Notes: generated by a model not told the origin, from the letters alone. A DNA stretch of 64,000 nucleotides from Geopseudomonas sagittaria (GCF_900115715.1 NZ_FOXM01000001.1:186001-250000), one strand, 5' to 3'. Shown: positions 17,844 through 28,616, numbered from the stretch's first letter. Numbers and translations are program-made.

Positions 17844-18455
17844 ATGAAACCCTGGATTCTCGGCCTGACCGGCGGCATCGGCAGTGGCAAGAGCGCGGCA
17901 GCCAGTCATTTCGGTAGCCTCGGCGTACATCTGGTGGATGCCGATCAGGCCGCCCGCTGGGTGGTGGAGCCCGGGCGGCCGGCACTTACCCATATCGTCG
18001 ACCGCTTCGGCGAGCAGATCCTCCAGGGCGATGGCGCGTTGGATCGCGCGGCGCTGCGCACACGGATCTTCCAGGCGCCGGAAGAGCGCCAGTGGCTGGA
18101 GCAGCTGCTGCATCCGCTGATCCGCGAGGAAATCCGCAACGTGCTGGACGAGGCGCGCTCGCCCTATGCCATCCTGGTCTCGCCGTTGCTGGTGGAGTCC
18201 GCCGCACAGCGGCAGATGAGCCAGCGCGTGCTGGTGGTGGATGTACCCGAGCAGGTGCAGATCGAGCGTACCGTGCAACGCGACCAGGTGCCGGAAGAGC
18301 AGGTACGCGCCATCCTGCAGGCCCAGGCCAGCCGCGAGGAGCGCCTGCGCCACGCCCACGACGTGCTGGTCAACGACCGCGACCTGGCCTGGCTGCAGCG
18401 CGAGGTGGAGCGCCTGCACGAATTCTATCTGAGCCTTCAAGGAGGCCAGTCATGA
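17844..18455 (+). CDS. coaE: Dephospho-CoA kinase
   Basis: 203 residues, normal length. Catalyses the last step of coenzyme A synthesis, ATP-dependent phosphorylation of dephospho-CoA. P-loop GGIGSGKS at residues 10-17, the conserved [10 protein letters not shown] block, HPLIREEI near residue 93 and the lid motif [19 protein letters not shown]. The stop codon overlaps the yacG start (ATGA), so the two are translationally coupled, as usual in Pseudomonas. Confidence 0.97.
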   Translation: MKPWILGLTGGIGSGKSAAASHFGSLGVHLVDADQAARWVVEPGRPALTHIVDRFGEQILQGDGALDRAALRTRIFQAPEERQWLEQLLHPLIREEIRNVLDEARSPYAILVSPLLVESAAQRQMSQRVLVVDVPEQVQIERTVQRDQVPEEQVRAILQAQASREERLRHAHDVLVNDRDLAWLQREVERLHEFYLSLQGGQS

Positions 18456-18658
18456 ACACGAAAAAGCCGCTGACCGTAGCCTGTCCGACCTGCGCCGCCC
18501 CGGTGGAGTGGAGCGCCGACAACCCCTATCGGCCGTTCTGCTGCGAGCGCTGCAAGCTGATCGACCTCGGCGCCTGGGCGGCCGAGGAGCATGCGATTCC
18601 CGGCGACAGCCTGGAGGATGACCTGTTCAGCGGAGAGCTGGACGCCCCACGGCACTGA
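18452..18658 (+). CDS. yacG: DNA gyrase inhibitor YacG (zinc protein)
   Basis: 68 residues. Four cysteines (11, 14, 30, 34; CPTC and FCCERC) form the treble-clef-like zinc site of the YacG family, and the [16 protein letters not shown] segment is conserved. E. coli YacG binds the GyrB C-terminal domain and inhibits gyrase. A strong AAGGAGG precedes the ATG, which overlaps the coaE stop codon. It is followed by the tandem REP array. Confidence 0.94.
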   Translation: MNTKKPLTVACPTCAAPVEWSADNPYRPFCCERCKLIDLGAWAAEEHAIPGDSLEDDLFSGELDAPRH

Positions 18659-18676
18659 GCACCCGCGCCCGCTCGC

Positions 18677-18972
18677 GTAGAAGGCCTGCCCTCGGGACGA
18701 AGCCCTCGAGCCCTGGCGACCTCACGGCCGCATCGCCGCGGGGTCGCGCCTCCTACAAGGAACGATGCGGGCTCTTGCTCTTGTGGGAGGCCCGCCCTCG
18801 GGGCGAAGCTTTCGATCTCTGGAGACCCCACGGCCCATCGCCGCGGGGTCGCGCCTCCTGCAAGGAACGATGCGGGCTCTTGCTCTTGTGGGAGGCCCGC
18901 CCTCGGGGCGAAGCTCTTGAACTCTGGCGCCCCCACGACCGCATCGCCGCGGGGTCGCGCCTCCTACACGGT
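18677..18972. repeat. Tandem array of REP-type units
   Basis: Between yacG and the RIO1 gene lie two near-identical units of 105 and 106 bases (18731-18835 and 18836-18941), flanked by a partial unit before (from about 18677) and one after (18942-18972). Each unit contains an inverted pair, GGGGTCGCGCCTCCTACAAG and CTTGTGGGAGGCCCGCCCTC, about 25 bases apart. The units differ at only a few positions except at their junctions, so the expansion is recent. Nothing else was seen in this 333-base gap. Confidence 0.88.
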
Positions 18973-18991
18973 TCTCAGCACGCCCGGGCCA

Positions 18992-19879
18992 CTACAGCCA
19001 CGGCGGTGGCGGTTCCTCGCGCTGCGGCAGGGCATCTTCGGCTGCGAGGGCTGCCTGGCGGCGCTCCTCGTCGGCCAGCGCGGCGTTGATCTCGCGCATC
19101 ACCGCATCGACGTCGGCCTCTTCCTCCGGCTCCTCGAACTCGCCGGTCAGCTCGCTGGTCGGGGTCAGCTTGCCTTCCTCGTACAGTGCCCACATTTCCT
19201 TGGCATGCTTGCAGGTCAGCAATTCGGGCGCGAAGTGGCCGAAATAGGCGTTCATGTTGGCGACATCGCGCTCGAGCATGCTGAACGCATGGTTGTTGCC
19301 GGCGGCATCCACGGCCTGCGGCAGGTCGATCACCACCGGACCGTCCGGGCCGAGCAGCACGTTGAACTCCGACAGGTCGCCATGCACCAGCCCGGCGCAG
19401 AGCATCAGCACCACCTGGCGGATCATGAAGGCGTGGTACTCGCGGGCCTGCTCGGGCGTCAGTTCGACGTCATTGAGGCGCGGCGCGGCATCGCCATCGG
19501 CACCGGCCACCATCTCCATCAGCAGCACGCCATCGAGAAAGTCGTAGGGCTTGGGCACGCGCACGCCGGCGCTGTCCAGGCGGTACAGCGCAGCCACCTC
19601 GGCGTTCTGCCAGGCCTCTTCCTGCTCCTTGCGCCCGTGCTTGCTGCCCTTGGCCATGGCCCGCGCGTCGCGACTGTTGCGCACCTTGCGGCCTTCCTGG
19701 TACTGGGCCGCCTGGCGGAAACTGCGCTTGTTGGCCTCCTTGTAGACCTTGGCGCAGCGCAGCTGATTGCCGCAGCGCACCACATACACGGCTGCTTCCT
19801 TGCCGCTCATCAGCGGACGCAGCACCTCGTCGATCAGGCCGTCCTCGGCCAGTGGCTCAAGGCGTTTTGGTGTTTTCAT
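18992..19879 (-). CDS. RIO1-type serine protein kinase
   Basis: 295 residues with all RIO catalytic motifs: flexible loop SGKEAAVY (25-32), ATP-binding Lys44 (CAKVYKE), hinge LLMEMVAG, catalytic loop HGDLSEFNVL and metal-binding Asp in VVIDLPQAVD. The C-terminal tail is Glu- and Pro-rich (EEPEEEADVD, EEPPPPWL). RIO kinases act in ribosome maturation in archaea and eukaryotes; bacterial substrates are not established. It is read alone, convergent with yacG. Confidence 0.92.
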   Translation of the reverse strand: MKTPKRLEPLAEDGLIDEVLRPLMSGKEAAVYVVRCGNQLRCAKVYKEANKRSFRQAAQYQEGRKVRNSRDARAMAKGSKHGRKEQEEAWQNAEVAALYRLDSAGVRVPKPYDFLDGVLLMEMVAGADGDAAPRLNDVELTPEQAREYHAFMIRQVVLMLCAGLVHGDLSEFNVLLGPDGPVVIDLPQAVDAAGNNHAFSMLERDVANMNAYFGHFAPELLTCKHAKEMWALYEEGKLTPTSELTGEFEEPEEEADVDAVMREINAALADEERRQAALAAEDALPQREEPPPPWL

Positions 19880-20017
19880 CAGTTTTTATAGGGCTCGCAC
19901 TTGCCTGGAAAAATCCTGTCATCTTATACGGCAATTGGCCGGCGCGGCGTAGCAATTGCCGGCAGACTTGCTGCTTTGCCGACGAAAGCCGAAGCTATGC
20001 TCCATCAAGGAGCGCCC

Positions 20018-20323
20018 ATGAACATCGACGAACTGACCCGCCGCCTGCACGCCATCCGCGACCACAACGACTGGCGGCGCTTTCACAGCCCGAAGAACCT
20101 GGCCATGGCCGCCAGCGTGGAGATGGCCGAGCTGGTGGAAATCTTCCAGTGGCTGAGCGAGGACGAGGCGCGCAGCCTGCCGCCCGCCCAACTCGAGCAC
20201 GCCGGTCAGGAGATCGGCGACGTGGTGCTCTACCTCCTGCTGCTGTGCAGCGAGCTGGGCCTCGACCTGGACAGCGTGGTGCGCGCCAAGCTGGCCGACA
20301 CCGAACGGCGCTACAAGTCATGA
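20018..20323 (+). CDS. MazG-like nucleotide pyrophosphohydrolase
   Basis: 101 residues, an all-alpha NTP-PPase of the RS21-C6/dCTPase type. The metal-binding Glu/Asp pattern is present: SVEMAELVEIFQWL then EIGDVVLYLLLL (ExxE and ExxD). Such enzymes hydrolyse non-canonical or excess dNTPs to monophosphates; the substrate here is not known. The ATG follows CAAGGAG and its stop overlaps the start of cmoM (ATGA), so the two are coupled. Confidence 0.88.
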   Translation: MNIDELTRRLHAIRDHNDWRRFHSPKNLAMAASVEMAELVEIFQWLSEDEARSLPPAQLEHAGQEIGDVVLYLLLLCSELGLDLDSVVRAKLADTERRYKS

Positions 20324-21102
20324 GTGGCCCCGACATGCACCAGCCCGCCCACCACGACCGCCACTTCGACGAACTGGCCACCCGCTTTGCCGAGAAGATC
20401 TACGGCGGCGCCAAGGGCGCGATCCGCCTCGCCGTGCTGCAGGCCGACCTCAAGGAAGTGCTGCCCGCACGCCCGCTGCGGGTGCTCGACGTCGGTGCCG
20501 GCCTCGGCCACATGAGCCTGTGGCTGGCCGGCCACGGCCACCAGGTGACCCTCGCCGAGCCGGCGGCACCGATGCTCGACGGCGCCCGCGCGCGCTTTGC
20601 CGATGCGGGCTGCGAGGCGACCTTCGTCCAGGCACCCTGGCAGGAGCTGCTCGGCCAGTGCAGCGAGCCCTTCGACCTGGTGCTCTGCCACGCCGTACTG
20701 GAATGGCTGGCCGAGCCGCCGGCGATCCTGCCGGTGCTGCACCAGCTCACCGCCCCCGACGGCTGGCTGTCGCTGGCCTTCTACAACCGCGACGCGCTGA
20801 TCTATCGCAACCTGCTCAAAGGCCATTTCCGCAAGCTGCGCAAGGAGCGCTTCGCCGGCGAGGGCCAGAGCCTGACCCCGCAGTGCCCGCTCGACCCGCG
20901 CGAGCTGGCCGGACAACTCGACGACTGGTTCCGGGTCGAACAGCAGAGCGGCGTGCGGGTGTTCCACGACTACATGCCGGTCGAGTTCCAGGCCCGCGCC
21001 GAGCTGACCGACCTGCTGGAGATGGAGCTGGCACACCGTCGCCATCCCGCCTTCACCGGCCTCGGCCGCTATCTGCACTGGCTGTGCCGGCCGCAGCCCT
21101 GA
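20320..21102 (+). CDS. cmoM: tRNA 5-carboxymethoxyuridine methyltransferase CmoM
   Basis: 260 residues, a class I SAM-dependent methyltransferase. It begins with the conserved HDRHFDELATRFAEKIYGG, has SAM motif I VLDVGAGLGHMS near residue 55, and the CmoM block HAVLEWLAEP with FYNRDALIYRNLLKGHFRK. CmoM methylates cmo5U34 to mcmo5U in tRNAs after CmoA and CmoB. The start overlaps the MazG-like gene stop by four bases. Confidence 0.92.
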   Translation: MSGPDMHQPAHHDRHFDELATRFAEKIYGGAKGAIRLAVLQADLKEVLPARPLRVLDVGAGLGHMSLWLAGHGHQVTLAEPAAPMLDGARARFADAGCEATFVQAPWQELLGQCSEPFDLVLCHAVLEWLAEPPAILPVLHQLTAPDGWLSLAFYNRDALIYRNLLKGHFRKLRKERFAGEGQSLTPQCPLDPRELAGQLDDWFRVEQQSGVRVFHDYMPVEFQARAELTDLLEMELAHRRHPAFTGLGRYLHWLCRPQP

Positions 21103-21173
21103 GCGGCCATTGAAACCAGGGGCAGGTGGCCGCAAGCTGGGCGCTGCCCCACCCGATATCCGGAGGTGCCGCC

Positions 21174-21758
21174 ATGCCTGTCCGCGCCCCAACCCTGTTG
21201 CTGCTCGCCGTCCTCGCCGGCTGCCAGAGCAGCAATCCCTACACGGCCAGCCGCCTGCCCTATCCGCTGCCACCGCAGGACCCGGCGACCGCACGGCAGG
21301 CCGATCCCGGCAGCTATCCGCCGGCCACCCGCGACTTCAGCCTGTATCGCCACTGGCAGTGGGCCGCGGAGGTAGACGAGCTGCTGGCCGGCATCGTCAG
21401 CGCCGAACTCGACCAGCGCGGCCTGCGTCCGGCCTCCGCGCAGAGTCCGGCTACCCTGAGCCTGCGCGTGCAGCAGCGCAGCGCCACCCGTCAGCGCCAG
21501 ACCTATGACGACCCCTACCTCGGCGCCGGCCTGGGCTACTACCACCACCGCTACGGCTACTGGGGCGGCATGCCCTATTACCCTCTGGTGCGCACCGTCA
21601 CCTATCGGGTCGAGGAAGTGCAGCTGGAGTTCTTCGATATCCGTAGCGGCGAGCTGGTCTGGCAGAGCGTCGGCGAGGCCGAGCAGACCGGCCGTGGTGG
21701 CGCCGACACCCTGCGCCGCGCAGTACGCCGGGCGCTGGACGGCTTTCCGCCGCCTTGA
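21174..21758 (+). CDS. DUF4136 lipoprotein, copy 1
   Basis: 194 residues. Signal peptide with lipobox LAGC (mature Cys about residue 17). The body matches the DUF4136 pattern: a Trp-containing N-terminal strand, VDELLAGIVSAELDQRGLRP and C-terminal VEEVQLEFFDIRSGELVWQS. A Tyr/His/Gly-rich loop (YYHHRYGYWGGMPYY) near residues 122-137 is typical of one subgroup. The function of DUF4136 is unknown. CGGAGG precedes the ATG. A second DUF4136 gene follows 74 bases later. Confidence 0.88.
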   Translation: MPVRAPTLLLLAVLAGCQSSNPYTASRLPYPLPPQDPATARQADPGSYPPATRDFSLYRHWQWAAEVDELLAGIVSAELDQRGLRPASAQSPATLSLRVQQRSATRQRQTYDDPYLGAGLGYYHHRYGYWGGMPYYPLVRTVTYRVEEVQLEFFDIRSGELVWQSVGEAEQTGRGGADTLRRAVRRALDGFPPP

Positions 21759-21832
21759 CCGCAGCCTCTGCCGCGACCACTGTTATCGGTACGACGCCAA
21801 TCCCGGCGCCCCTTTGCTTCCGGGAGACCTCC

Positions 21833-22399
21833 ATGTTCCAGCGCCTCTGCCTTCTCGCCGCCCTGCTCGGCCTGGCCGCCTGCCAGAGCATCCAGGTCGA
21901 CAGCGACTACGACCCCCACCGCGACTTCGCCGCCCTGCAGACCTGGGGCTGGCAGGAACCGGCCGTGCAGTACCGCCCGAACGATCCGCGTCTGACCAGC
22001 GGCCTGACCGAACAGCGGGTGATGCAGGCCGTTGCCCAGCAACTGGAACAGCGCGGCCTGCGCCAGATCGCGCCCGGGGCGCCGGCCGACATCCGCGTGC
22101 AGGCCTTCCTGATCGTCGACATCCGCAGCGAGCAGATCGCCACCTACTACGGCAGCGACCTGATGAGCGACCGCTGGGGCGGTCTGTGGGCCTCGCCCGG
22201 CTACACCGAGGTGCGTACCCGCGACTTTCAGGTCGGCACCCTGCAACTGGATTTCCTCGATCGCGACGGCCAGCTGATCTGGCGCGGCAGCGGGGCGCAA
22301 CTGGTGCGGCGCAACCCGGGCTCGCCGCAGGAGCGCGCCGCGGCGATCCACGAAACCGTGGCGAAGATCCTCAGCCAATACCCGCCGCGGCGGCGCTGA
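21833..22399 (+). CDS. DUF4136 lipoprotein, copy 2
   Basis: 188 residues. Signal peptide with lipobox LAAC, then DSDYDPHRDFAALQTWGWQE, the common N-terminal signature of DUF4136, TEQRVMQAVAQQLEQRGLR, and a C-terminal LQLDFLDRDGQLIWRGSG. It is a diverged paralogue of the preceding gene; the two likely arose by tandem duplication. GGGAGA lies before the ATG. Location is predicted to be the outer membrane. Role unknown. Confidence 0.88.
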   Translation: MFQRLCLLAALLGLAACQSIQVDSDYDPHRDFAALQTWGWQEPAVQYRPNDPRLTSGLTEQRVMQAVAQQLEQRGLRQIAPGAPADIRVQAFLIVDIRSEQIATYYGSDLMSDRWGGLWASPGYTEVRTRDFQVGTLQLDFLDRDGQLIWRGSGAQLVRRNPGSPQERAAAIHETVAKILSQYPPRRR

Positions 22400-22406
22400 G
22401 ACCGGC

Positions 22407-22769
22407 ATGGGCCAGCGCATCCTGATTCTGGTCGCCAGCGGACCGAGCACGCCGCTGCGCTGCGCCGCGCCCTTCCACATCGCCACCCTGCTGGCCTGCA
22501 TGGACGCCGAGGTGACCCTGTTCCTCACCGGCGAGGGCGTGCAACTGGCGCGCCAGGAGATCGCCGACACCCTGCGCGCCATCGACGGCGGCGAGCCGGT
22601 CCGCCACTTCATCCGCCAGGCGAAGAGCGCCGGCGCGCGCCTGCTGCTGTGCCGCGCGCCCGGCGTGCCACTGCATGAATATCGGCTGATCGCGGAAGTC
22701 GACGAACCGGCCAGCGGCGGCGAGCTGGCGCAGATGATCCTCGAATACGATCGGGTGCTGACGTTGTAA
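22407..22769 (+). CDS. DsrE-like sulfur-relay family protein
   Basis: 120 residues with the DsrE/DsrF/TusD alpha-beta pattern: RILILVASGPSTP, a helix with AAPFHIATLLACMDAEVTLFLTGEGV, and the C-terminal LAQMILEYDRVLTL. Cysteines at 19, 31 and 82 are present, but I cannot assign a persulfide-carrying residue. The gene starts 7 bases after the DUF4136 copy 2 stop, and the GcvH-like gene follows. Family proteins move sulfur between carriers; the partner here is unknown. Confidence 0.78.
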   Translation: MGQRILILVASGPSTPLRCAAPFHIATLLACMDAEVTLFLTGEGVQLARQEIADTLRAIDGGEPVRHFIRQAKSAGARLLLCRAPGVPLHEYRLIAEVDEPASGGELAQMILEYDRVLTL

Positions 22770-22836
22770 GTGCCCTTCTTCCCCGGCCCCTCTCCCGCCG
22801 CGAGGGGCGCGGATCCGTCCCGAGCAAGGAGTGCCC

Positions 22837-23316
22837 ATGAGCGAAGCCCCTACCCTGCACGGCCTGCCCTTCCCCGCCGGGCTGCTGTACGCCCCGGCAC
22901 ACAATCTGTGGCTGCGCGAGGAGCCAGACGGCAGCGTCACCCTCGGCCTGTGCGCCTACGGCTGCGCGCTGTACGGCGAGATCTTCGCCTTCACCGCCAA
23001 GCGCGCCGGCCTGCATATCGACGCCGGACGCAGCTTCGGCGTGGTGGAGTTCGCCAAGGCCGCCAGCTCGGCACGCAGCCCGCTGGCCGGCGAGCTGGTC
23101 GAGGGCAATCCGCGCGTGCTGCAGCAGCCGGCGCTGATCAACCGCGACTGCTACGGGGCAGGCTGGCTGGTGCGCATCCGTCCCGACGACTGGCCGGCGG
23201 CGCGCGGCGACTTCGTCAGCGGCGCGGAAGCGCTGGAGGCCTTCGCCGAACAGATGCGCCTGGACAACTTCGATCCCGAGGCGCCGGGGGTGCAGGCGCT
23301 GCGGTGGAAAACCTGA
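22837..23316 (+). CDS. GcvH-like protein (possible lipoyl carrier)
   Basis: 159 residues, resembling glycine cleavage H protein but much diverged. The lipoyl-attachment region reads SFGVVEFAKAASSARSPLAGELVE, which parallels the H-protein motif with the lipoyl Lys at residue 74, followed by EGNPRVLQQPALIN as in GcvH. The N-terminal segment is unlike GcvH of the glycine cleavage operon. No gcvP or gcvT is nearby; a DsrE-like gene precedes it and selC follows tail-to-tail. AAGGAG precedes the ATG. Lipoylation is inferred, not shown. Confidence 0.82.
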   Translation: MSEAPTLHGLPFPAGLLYAPAHNLWLREEPDGSVTLGLCAYGCALYGEIFAFTAKRAGLHIDAGRSFGVVEFAKAASSARSPLAGELVEGNPRVLQQPALINRDCYGAGWLVRIRPDDWPAARGDFVSGAEALEAFAEQMRLDNFDPEAPGVQALRWKT

Positions 23317-23327
23317 AGGGTTGAAAA

Positions 23328-23423
23328 TGGCGGAAGGCAGTGAGAGTCGAACTCACCCGGGAACGGCTGCCGTCCCCAACCGGGTTTGAAGCCCGGCCGC
23401 GCCACCGGGCGCGATTGCCTTCC
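23328..23423 (-). tRNA. selC: tRNA-Sec, anticodon UCA
   Basis: 96 nucleotides on the minus strand. It has the hallmarks of bacterial tRNA-Sec: an 8-bp acceptor stem (GGAAGGCA with TGCCTTCC), anticodon TCA in the loop GGGCTTCAAACCC, a long variable arm (GGGACGGCAGCCGTTCCC), a T arm GTGAGTTCGACTCTCAC, discriminator G and an encoded CCA end. It is charged with Ser by SerRS and converted to Sec by SelA, then delivered by SelB. Both genes lie immediately upstream on the same strand. Confidence 0.97.
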
Positions 23424-23466
23424 TTGTCTCGCGCGGGCGGCGTGCCTGTCGGCACACCACCTGAAC

Positions 23467-25385
<1,919 letters not shown>

Positions 25386-25389
<4 letters not shown>

Positions 25390-26792
25390 GGTGCCGCTCC
25401 CGCGAGCTGCGCCAGCTGGGCGACGAAGGCCGGCTCGTCGTCGAGCTGGCGCAGGTCGAGCCACAGGGCGTCGTCGTCGAGACGGCCGATCACCGGCAGC
25501 GGCAGCAGGCGCAGCGCCTCCTCCAGCTGGCGCAGGGCGCGGCCGCGCAGGCGCCTGGGCTGCACGGGACGCAGGCACAGCGCGGCGCTGGGCAGACGCG
25601 CCACCGGCTGGGCGCCGCTGCCGATCATGCCCAGCGCGTCCGCGACGCTCACCTGCCAGCTCGGCCCCAGGGCGGCCTGCAGCTGCGGCGCCAGGCGCTC
25701 GGCCTGGGCGCGGATCTCCGCCTGCGGGCGGCTGAGCAGGCGCAGGGTCGGCAGCCGCTCGGCGAGACGCTCGGGATCGCGGTACAGGCCGAGCACCGCC
25801 TCCAGCGCGGCGAGGGTCAGCTTGTCGACGCGCAGGGCACGCTTGAGCGGGTGCTTCTTGATCTTGGCGATCAGCTCGCGCCGGCCGACGATGATCCCCG
25901 CCTGCGGGCCGCCGAGCAGCTTGTCGCCGCTGAAGGTGACGATATCGGCACCGGCGGCCAGCGCCTCCTGCACGGTCGGCTCGGCCGGCAGGCCCCAGCG
26001 GGTCAGGTCGACCAGGGTACCGCTGCCCAGGTCCTCGAGCAGCGGCAGCCCGTGGCCGTGGGCGATGGCGGCCAGTTGCCCGGTGGCCACGCTGGCGGTG
26101 AAGCCCTGCACGCAGTAGTTGCTGGTGTGCACGCGCATCAGCAGGCCGCTGCGCGGACCGATGGCCGCCTGGTAGTCCTTCGCATGGGTGCGGTTGGTGG
26201 TGCCGACCTCGACCAGCTTCACTCCGGCGCGGGCCATGATGTCGGGAATGCGGAAGGCGCCGCCGATCTCGATCAGCTCGCCGCGCGAGATGATGCCTTC
26301 CCTGCGCGCGCCGAGGGCGGCCAGCGCTAGCAGCACGGCGGCGGCGTTGTTGTTGACCACGGTGACCGCCTCGGCGCCGGTCAGCTCGCGCAGCAGGCCT
26401 TCGACCAGCTCGTCGCGGTCGCCGCGCCGGCCAGTGGCCAGGTCGTATTCGAGGTTGAGCGGGTAGCGCGCTGCCTCGACCAGCGCGTCGATGGCCGCCT
26501 GCGGCAGCAGGGCGCGGCCGAGGTTGGTGTGCAGCACGGTACCGGTGAGGTTGAACACCCGGCGCACGCGGCTCTGGTGGCGGGCGGCCAGACGCTCGCA
26601 GACGCGCCCGGCGAGCACCGCCTCGGAGAGCTCGACCTCCGCCAGCTGGCCGTGGCGGGCCGGCTCGCGCAGCTCGTCGAGCAGGTCGCGCAGGGTGACG
26701 AGCAGCGCCTCGCGGCCGTAGCGACGCTGCAACGGCGCCACCGCCGGACTGCGCAGCAGCTTGTCCACCGAGGGCAGGCGCAGGACAGTCAT
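25386..26792 (-). CDS. selA: L-seryl-tRNA(Sec) selenium transferase SelA
   Basis: 468 residues, normal length. PLP-dependent enzyme that converts Ser-tRNA(Sec) to Sec-tRNA(Sec) using selenophosphate. It has the N-terminal SelA tRNA-binding domain ([11 protein letters not shown]), [17 protein letters not shown], and PLP-binding Lys291 in [13 protein letters not shown]. The ATG overlaps the fdhE stop by four bases (ATGA), and its own stop overlaps the selB GTG, so fdhE, selA and selB are translationally coupled. selD is not in this window. Confidence 0.97.
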
Positions 26793-27712
26793 CCGTCGCC
26801 CCCGGGGATCAGCAGCAGGTTGGGCGCCTGGCGCAGGTAGCCCTGGCCATCCAGCAGCAGGTCGAGGTCGAGGCTGGCCAGGTCGGCGGATAGCGCCTCG
26901 CCGGCCGGCTCCAGCTCCAGGTAGAGCTGCTTGAGGTAGTGGCGGCACTCCGGGCAGGCCTCGGCGCGCACGCCATGCGGCGAGTGCTCGAGGTGCAGAT
27001 GGTCGAGCCGCTTGGTGCTCCGGCAGTGGTTGCACTTGAGGCGCACGTAGTGCCATTCGCAGGCGCACAGCGAGCAGACCAGGTAGCGCAGGCCGTTGCG
27101 CGAACCCTGGCCGTGGATCACCCCGGCCATCGGCAGCGCACCGCAGGCCGGGCAGGTCTGCTGGTCTTCGGCCTTGACGATGGCGGACAGGTCGAGGCCG
27201 AGCAGCCAGTGGCTCCAGGCCAGCTGCAGGGCGGCGCCGACGAAGGGTGCCACACCGGCCGGCACGCCGGCGAACTGGCCGCCGAGCAGCGCCACGCCCC
27301 AGGCCTTGCGCTGGCCGCCGGCGGCGTCACGCAACTGGTCGAGGACGGCGGCGAGGGATGGATTGACCGGCGCGGGCAGCACGAAGGCGGCCAGCCAGGC
27401 GTCGAGCAGCGCCAGCCAGGCCTCCTCGCGCACCCCGCTGTCGCAGGCCAGCGGCGGCAGGCCGTGGGCGATGGCCTGGGCGCAGCGCTGCGGATCGGGG
27501 GCGGCAACGGCCGGCGGCGCGTCCAGCACCTGCTGCTGGGCGTGACACACGGCGGCGAGCAATCGGAGGTAGTCGCCCAGCGCATGGCCGTCGGCAAGAT
27601 CGGCGAGGCGCTCGGCGCGCAGGGCGAACAGCTGGCGCGGCGGCAACTGGAGGAAGGCGGGCTTGCTGGCCGCGGCGGCGATCTGGCCGGGCTCGAGAAT
27701 GGTGCCTGGCAC
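26789..27712 (-). CDS. fdhE: Formate dehydrogenase accessory protein FdhE
   Basis: 307 residues. The C-terminal half has four Cys pairs, TCPACG, CSLC, CNHC and CPEC, which form the rubredoxin-like iron sites of FdhE. FdhE is needed for maturation of respiratory formate dehydrogenases. The best start is GTG at 27712, six bases after AAGGAG; longer frames run through repeat DNA. It overlaps selA by four bases, and is separated from the gamma-subunit gene by inverted repeats. Confidence 0.93.
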   Translation of the reverse strand: MPGTILEPGQIAAAASKPAFLQLPPRQLFALRAERLADLADGHALGDYLRLLAAVCHAQQQVLDAPPAVAAPDPQRCAQAIAHGLPPLACDSGVREEAWLALLDAWLAAFVLPAPVNPSLAAVLDQLRDAAGGQRKAWGVALLGGQFAGVPAGVAPFVGAALQLAWSHWLLGLDLSAIVKAEDQQTCPACGALPMAGVIHGQGSRNGLRYLVCSLCACEWHYVRLKCNHCRSTKRLDHLHLEHSPHGVRAEACPECRHYLKQLYLELEPAGEALSADLASLDLDLLLDGQGYLRQAPNLLLIPGGDG

Positions 27713-27835
27713 GCAGGACTCCTTCTGGGCTTGTTGTGGTTTTTCTGGGGCCTGAAGGCAAGCGTAGTAGCTGCGCTCGGGATTGCACGCCCACAGCGTG
27801 AGCCTGGTGGACAAGACCTGCGGTCGTTCTTTTCT

Positions 27836-27935
27836 CCCCTCTCCCGGGATCGGGAGAGGGGCCGGGGGTGAGGGTCGATGGGCGCAGCGGCTTTCCACCC
27901 TCACCCCAGCCCTCTCCCGCCAGCGGGAGAGGGGG
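27836..27935. repeat. Inverted pair of CCCTCTCCC palindromes between fdhE and fdnI
   Basis: Two palindromes in opposite orientation: CCCCTCTCCC/GGGAGAGGGG with a GGGTGAGGG tail (27836-27874), and CCCTCACCCC head with CCCTCTCCC/GGGAGAGGG (27898-27935). The whole unit can also fold on itself. This type of CCCTCACCCC-CCCTCTCCC element is widespread between genes in proteobacteria. It fills most of the 247-base gap within the cluster. Confidence 0.85.
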
Positions 27936-27959
27936 TATTCCCTGCCTGCCCTCCGCTTC

Positions 27960-28583
27960 TCACTTGCGCTGGCGCTCCACCTCCTTGAGCCAGCCCGCAT
28001 GGTGCTTGCGCGCCCAGGCGCGGCTGACCTTGCCGGTGAGCATCGCGCCCACCGAACCCTTGATCCAGATCGCCGCGTAGATGTGCACGATGATGCTGGT
28101 GATCAGCACGAAGGCCGCCAGGGCATGCGCGACGGCGGCCAGGCGGATCAGCTCGACGCCGAACAGGTGGCCGAAGTACTGCCGCCAGATGACGATGCCG
28201 CTGGCCAGCAGCACCAGCATGCTCAGCACCAGCACCCAGAACAGCAGCTTCTGCCCGGCGTTGTAGCGGCCGACTTCCGGCAGGCGCTCCTCGCGGTTGT
28301 TGAGCACGTCGCCGAGCTTGCCGAGCCACTGGCGGTCGTTGGCGTTCAGGCGGTTATGCCCGGCGAAGCGTATGGCCATGACCAGGAACAGCACGAACAT
28401 CGCCACGCCGAGGAAGGGATGCAGGATGCGCGTCCACACCCCGCCGCCGAACAGCTCGCTCAGCCAGAACAGCGCCGGATGGAACAGCGCCAGCCCGGAC
28501 AGCCCGGCGAGGAAGAACAGGATGGCCACGGCCCAGTGGTTGGACCGCTCCGAAGGGGTGTAGCGCTGGATCTCGTGTTTCAT
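27960..28583 (-). CDS. fdnI: Formate dehydrogenase-N gamma subunit (cytochrome b)
   Basis: 207 residues, an integral membrane cytochrome b556 with four helices. Histidines suited to bind two hemes are in SERSNHWAVAIL, RILHPFLGVAMF and IIVHIYAAIWIKG, the last matching the FdnI C-terminal helix. It passes electrons from the beta subunit to menaquinone or ubiquinone. The frame could be extended to 28742, but the ATG at 28583 gives the family N-terminus MKHEIQRYTPSER. A repeat element separates it from fdnH. Confidence 0.95.
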   Translation of the reverse strand: MKHEIQRYTPSERSNHWAVAILFFLAGLSGLALFHPALFWLSELFGGGVWTRILHPFLGVAMFVLFLVMAIRFAGHNRLNANDRQWLGKLGDVLNNREERLPEVGRYNAGQKLLFWVLVLSMLVLLASGIVIWRQYFGHLFGVELIRLAAVAHALAAFVLITSIIVHIYAAIWIKGSVGAMLTGKVSRAWARKHHAGWLKEVERQRK

Positions 28584-28616
28584 GCTTGTCTCCCGGAAGA
28601 GGTCGGCGTGGTGCCG

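Noticed and set aside
18677-18972. CRISPR array
   Set aside because: Repeats are contiguous 105-base units with internal palindromes, with no unique spacers.
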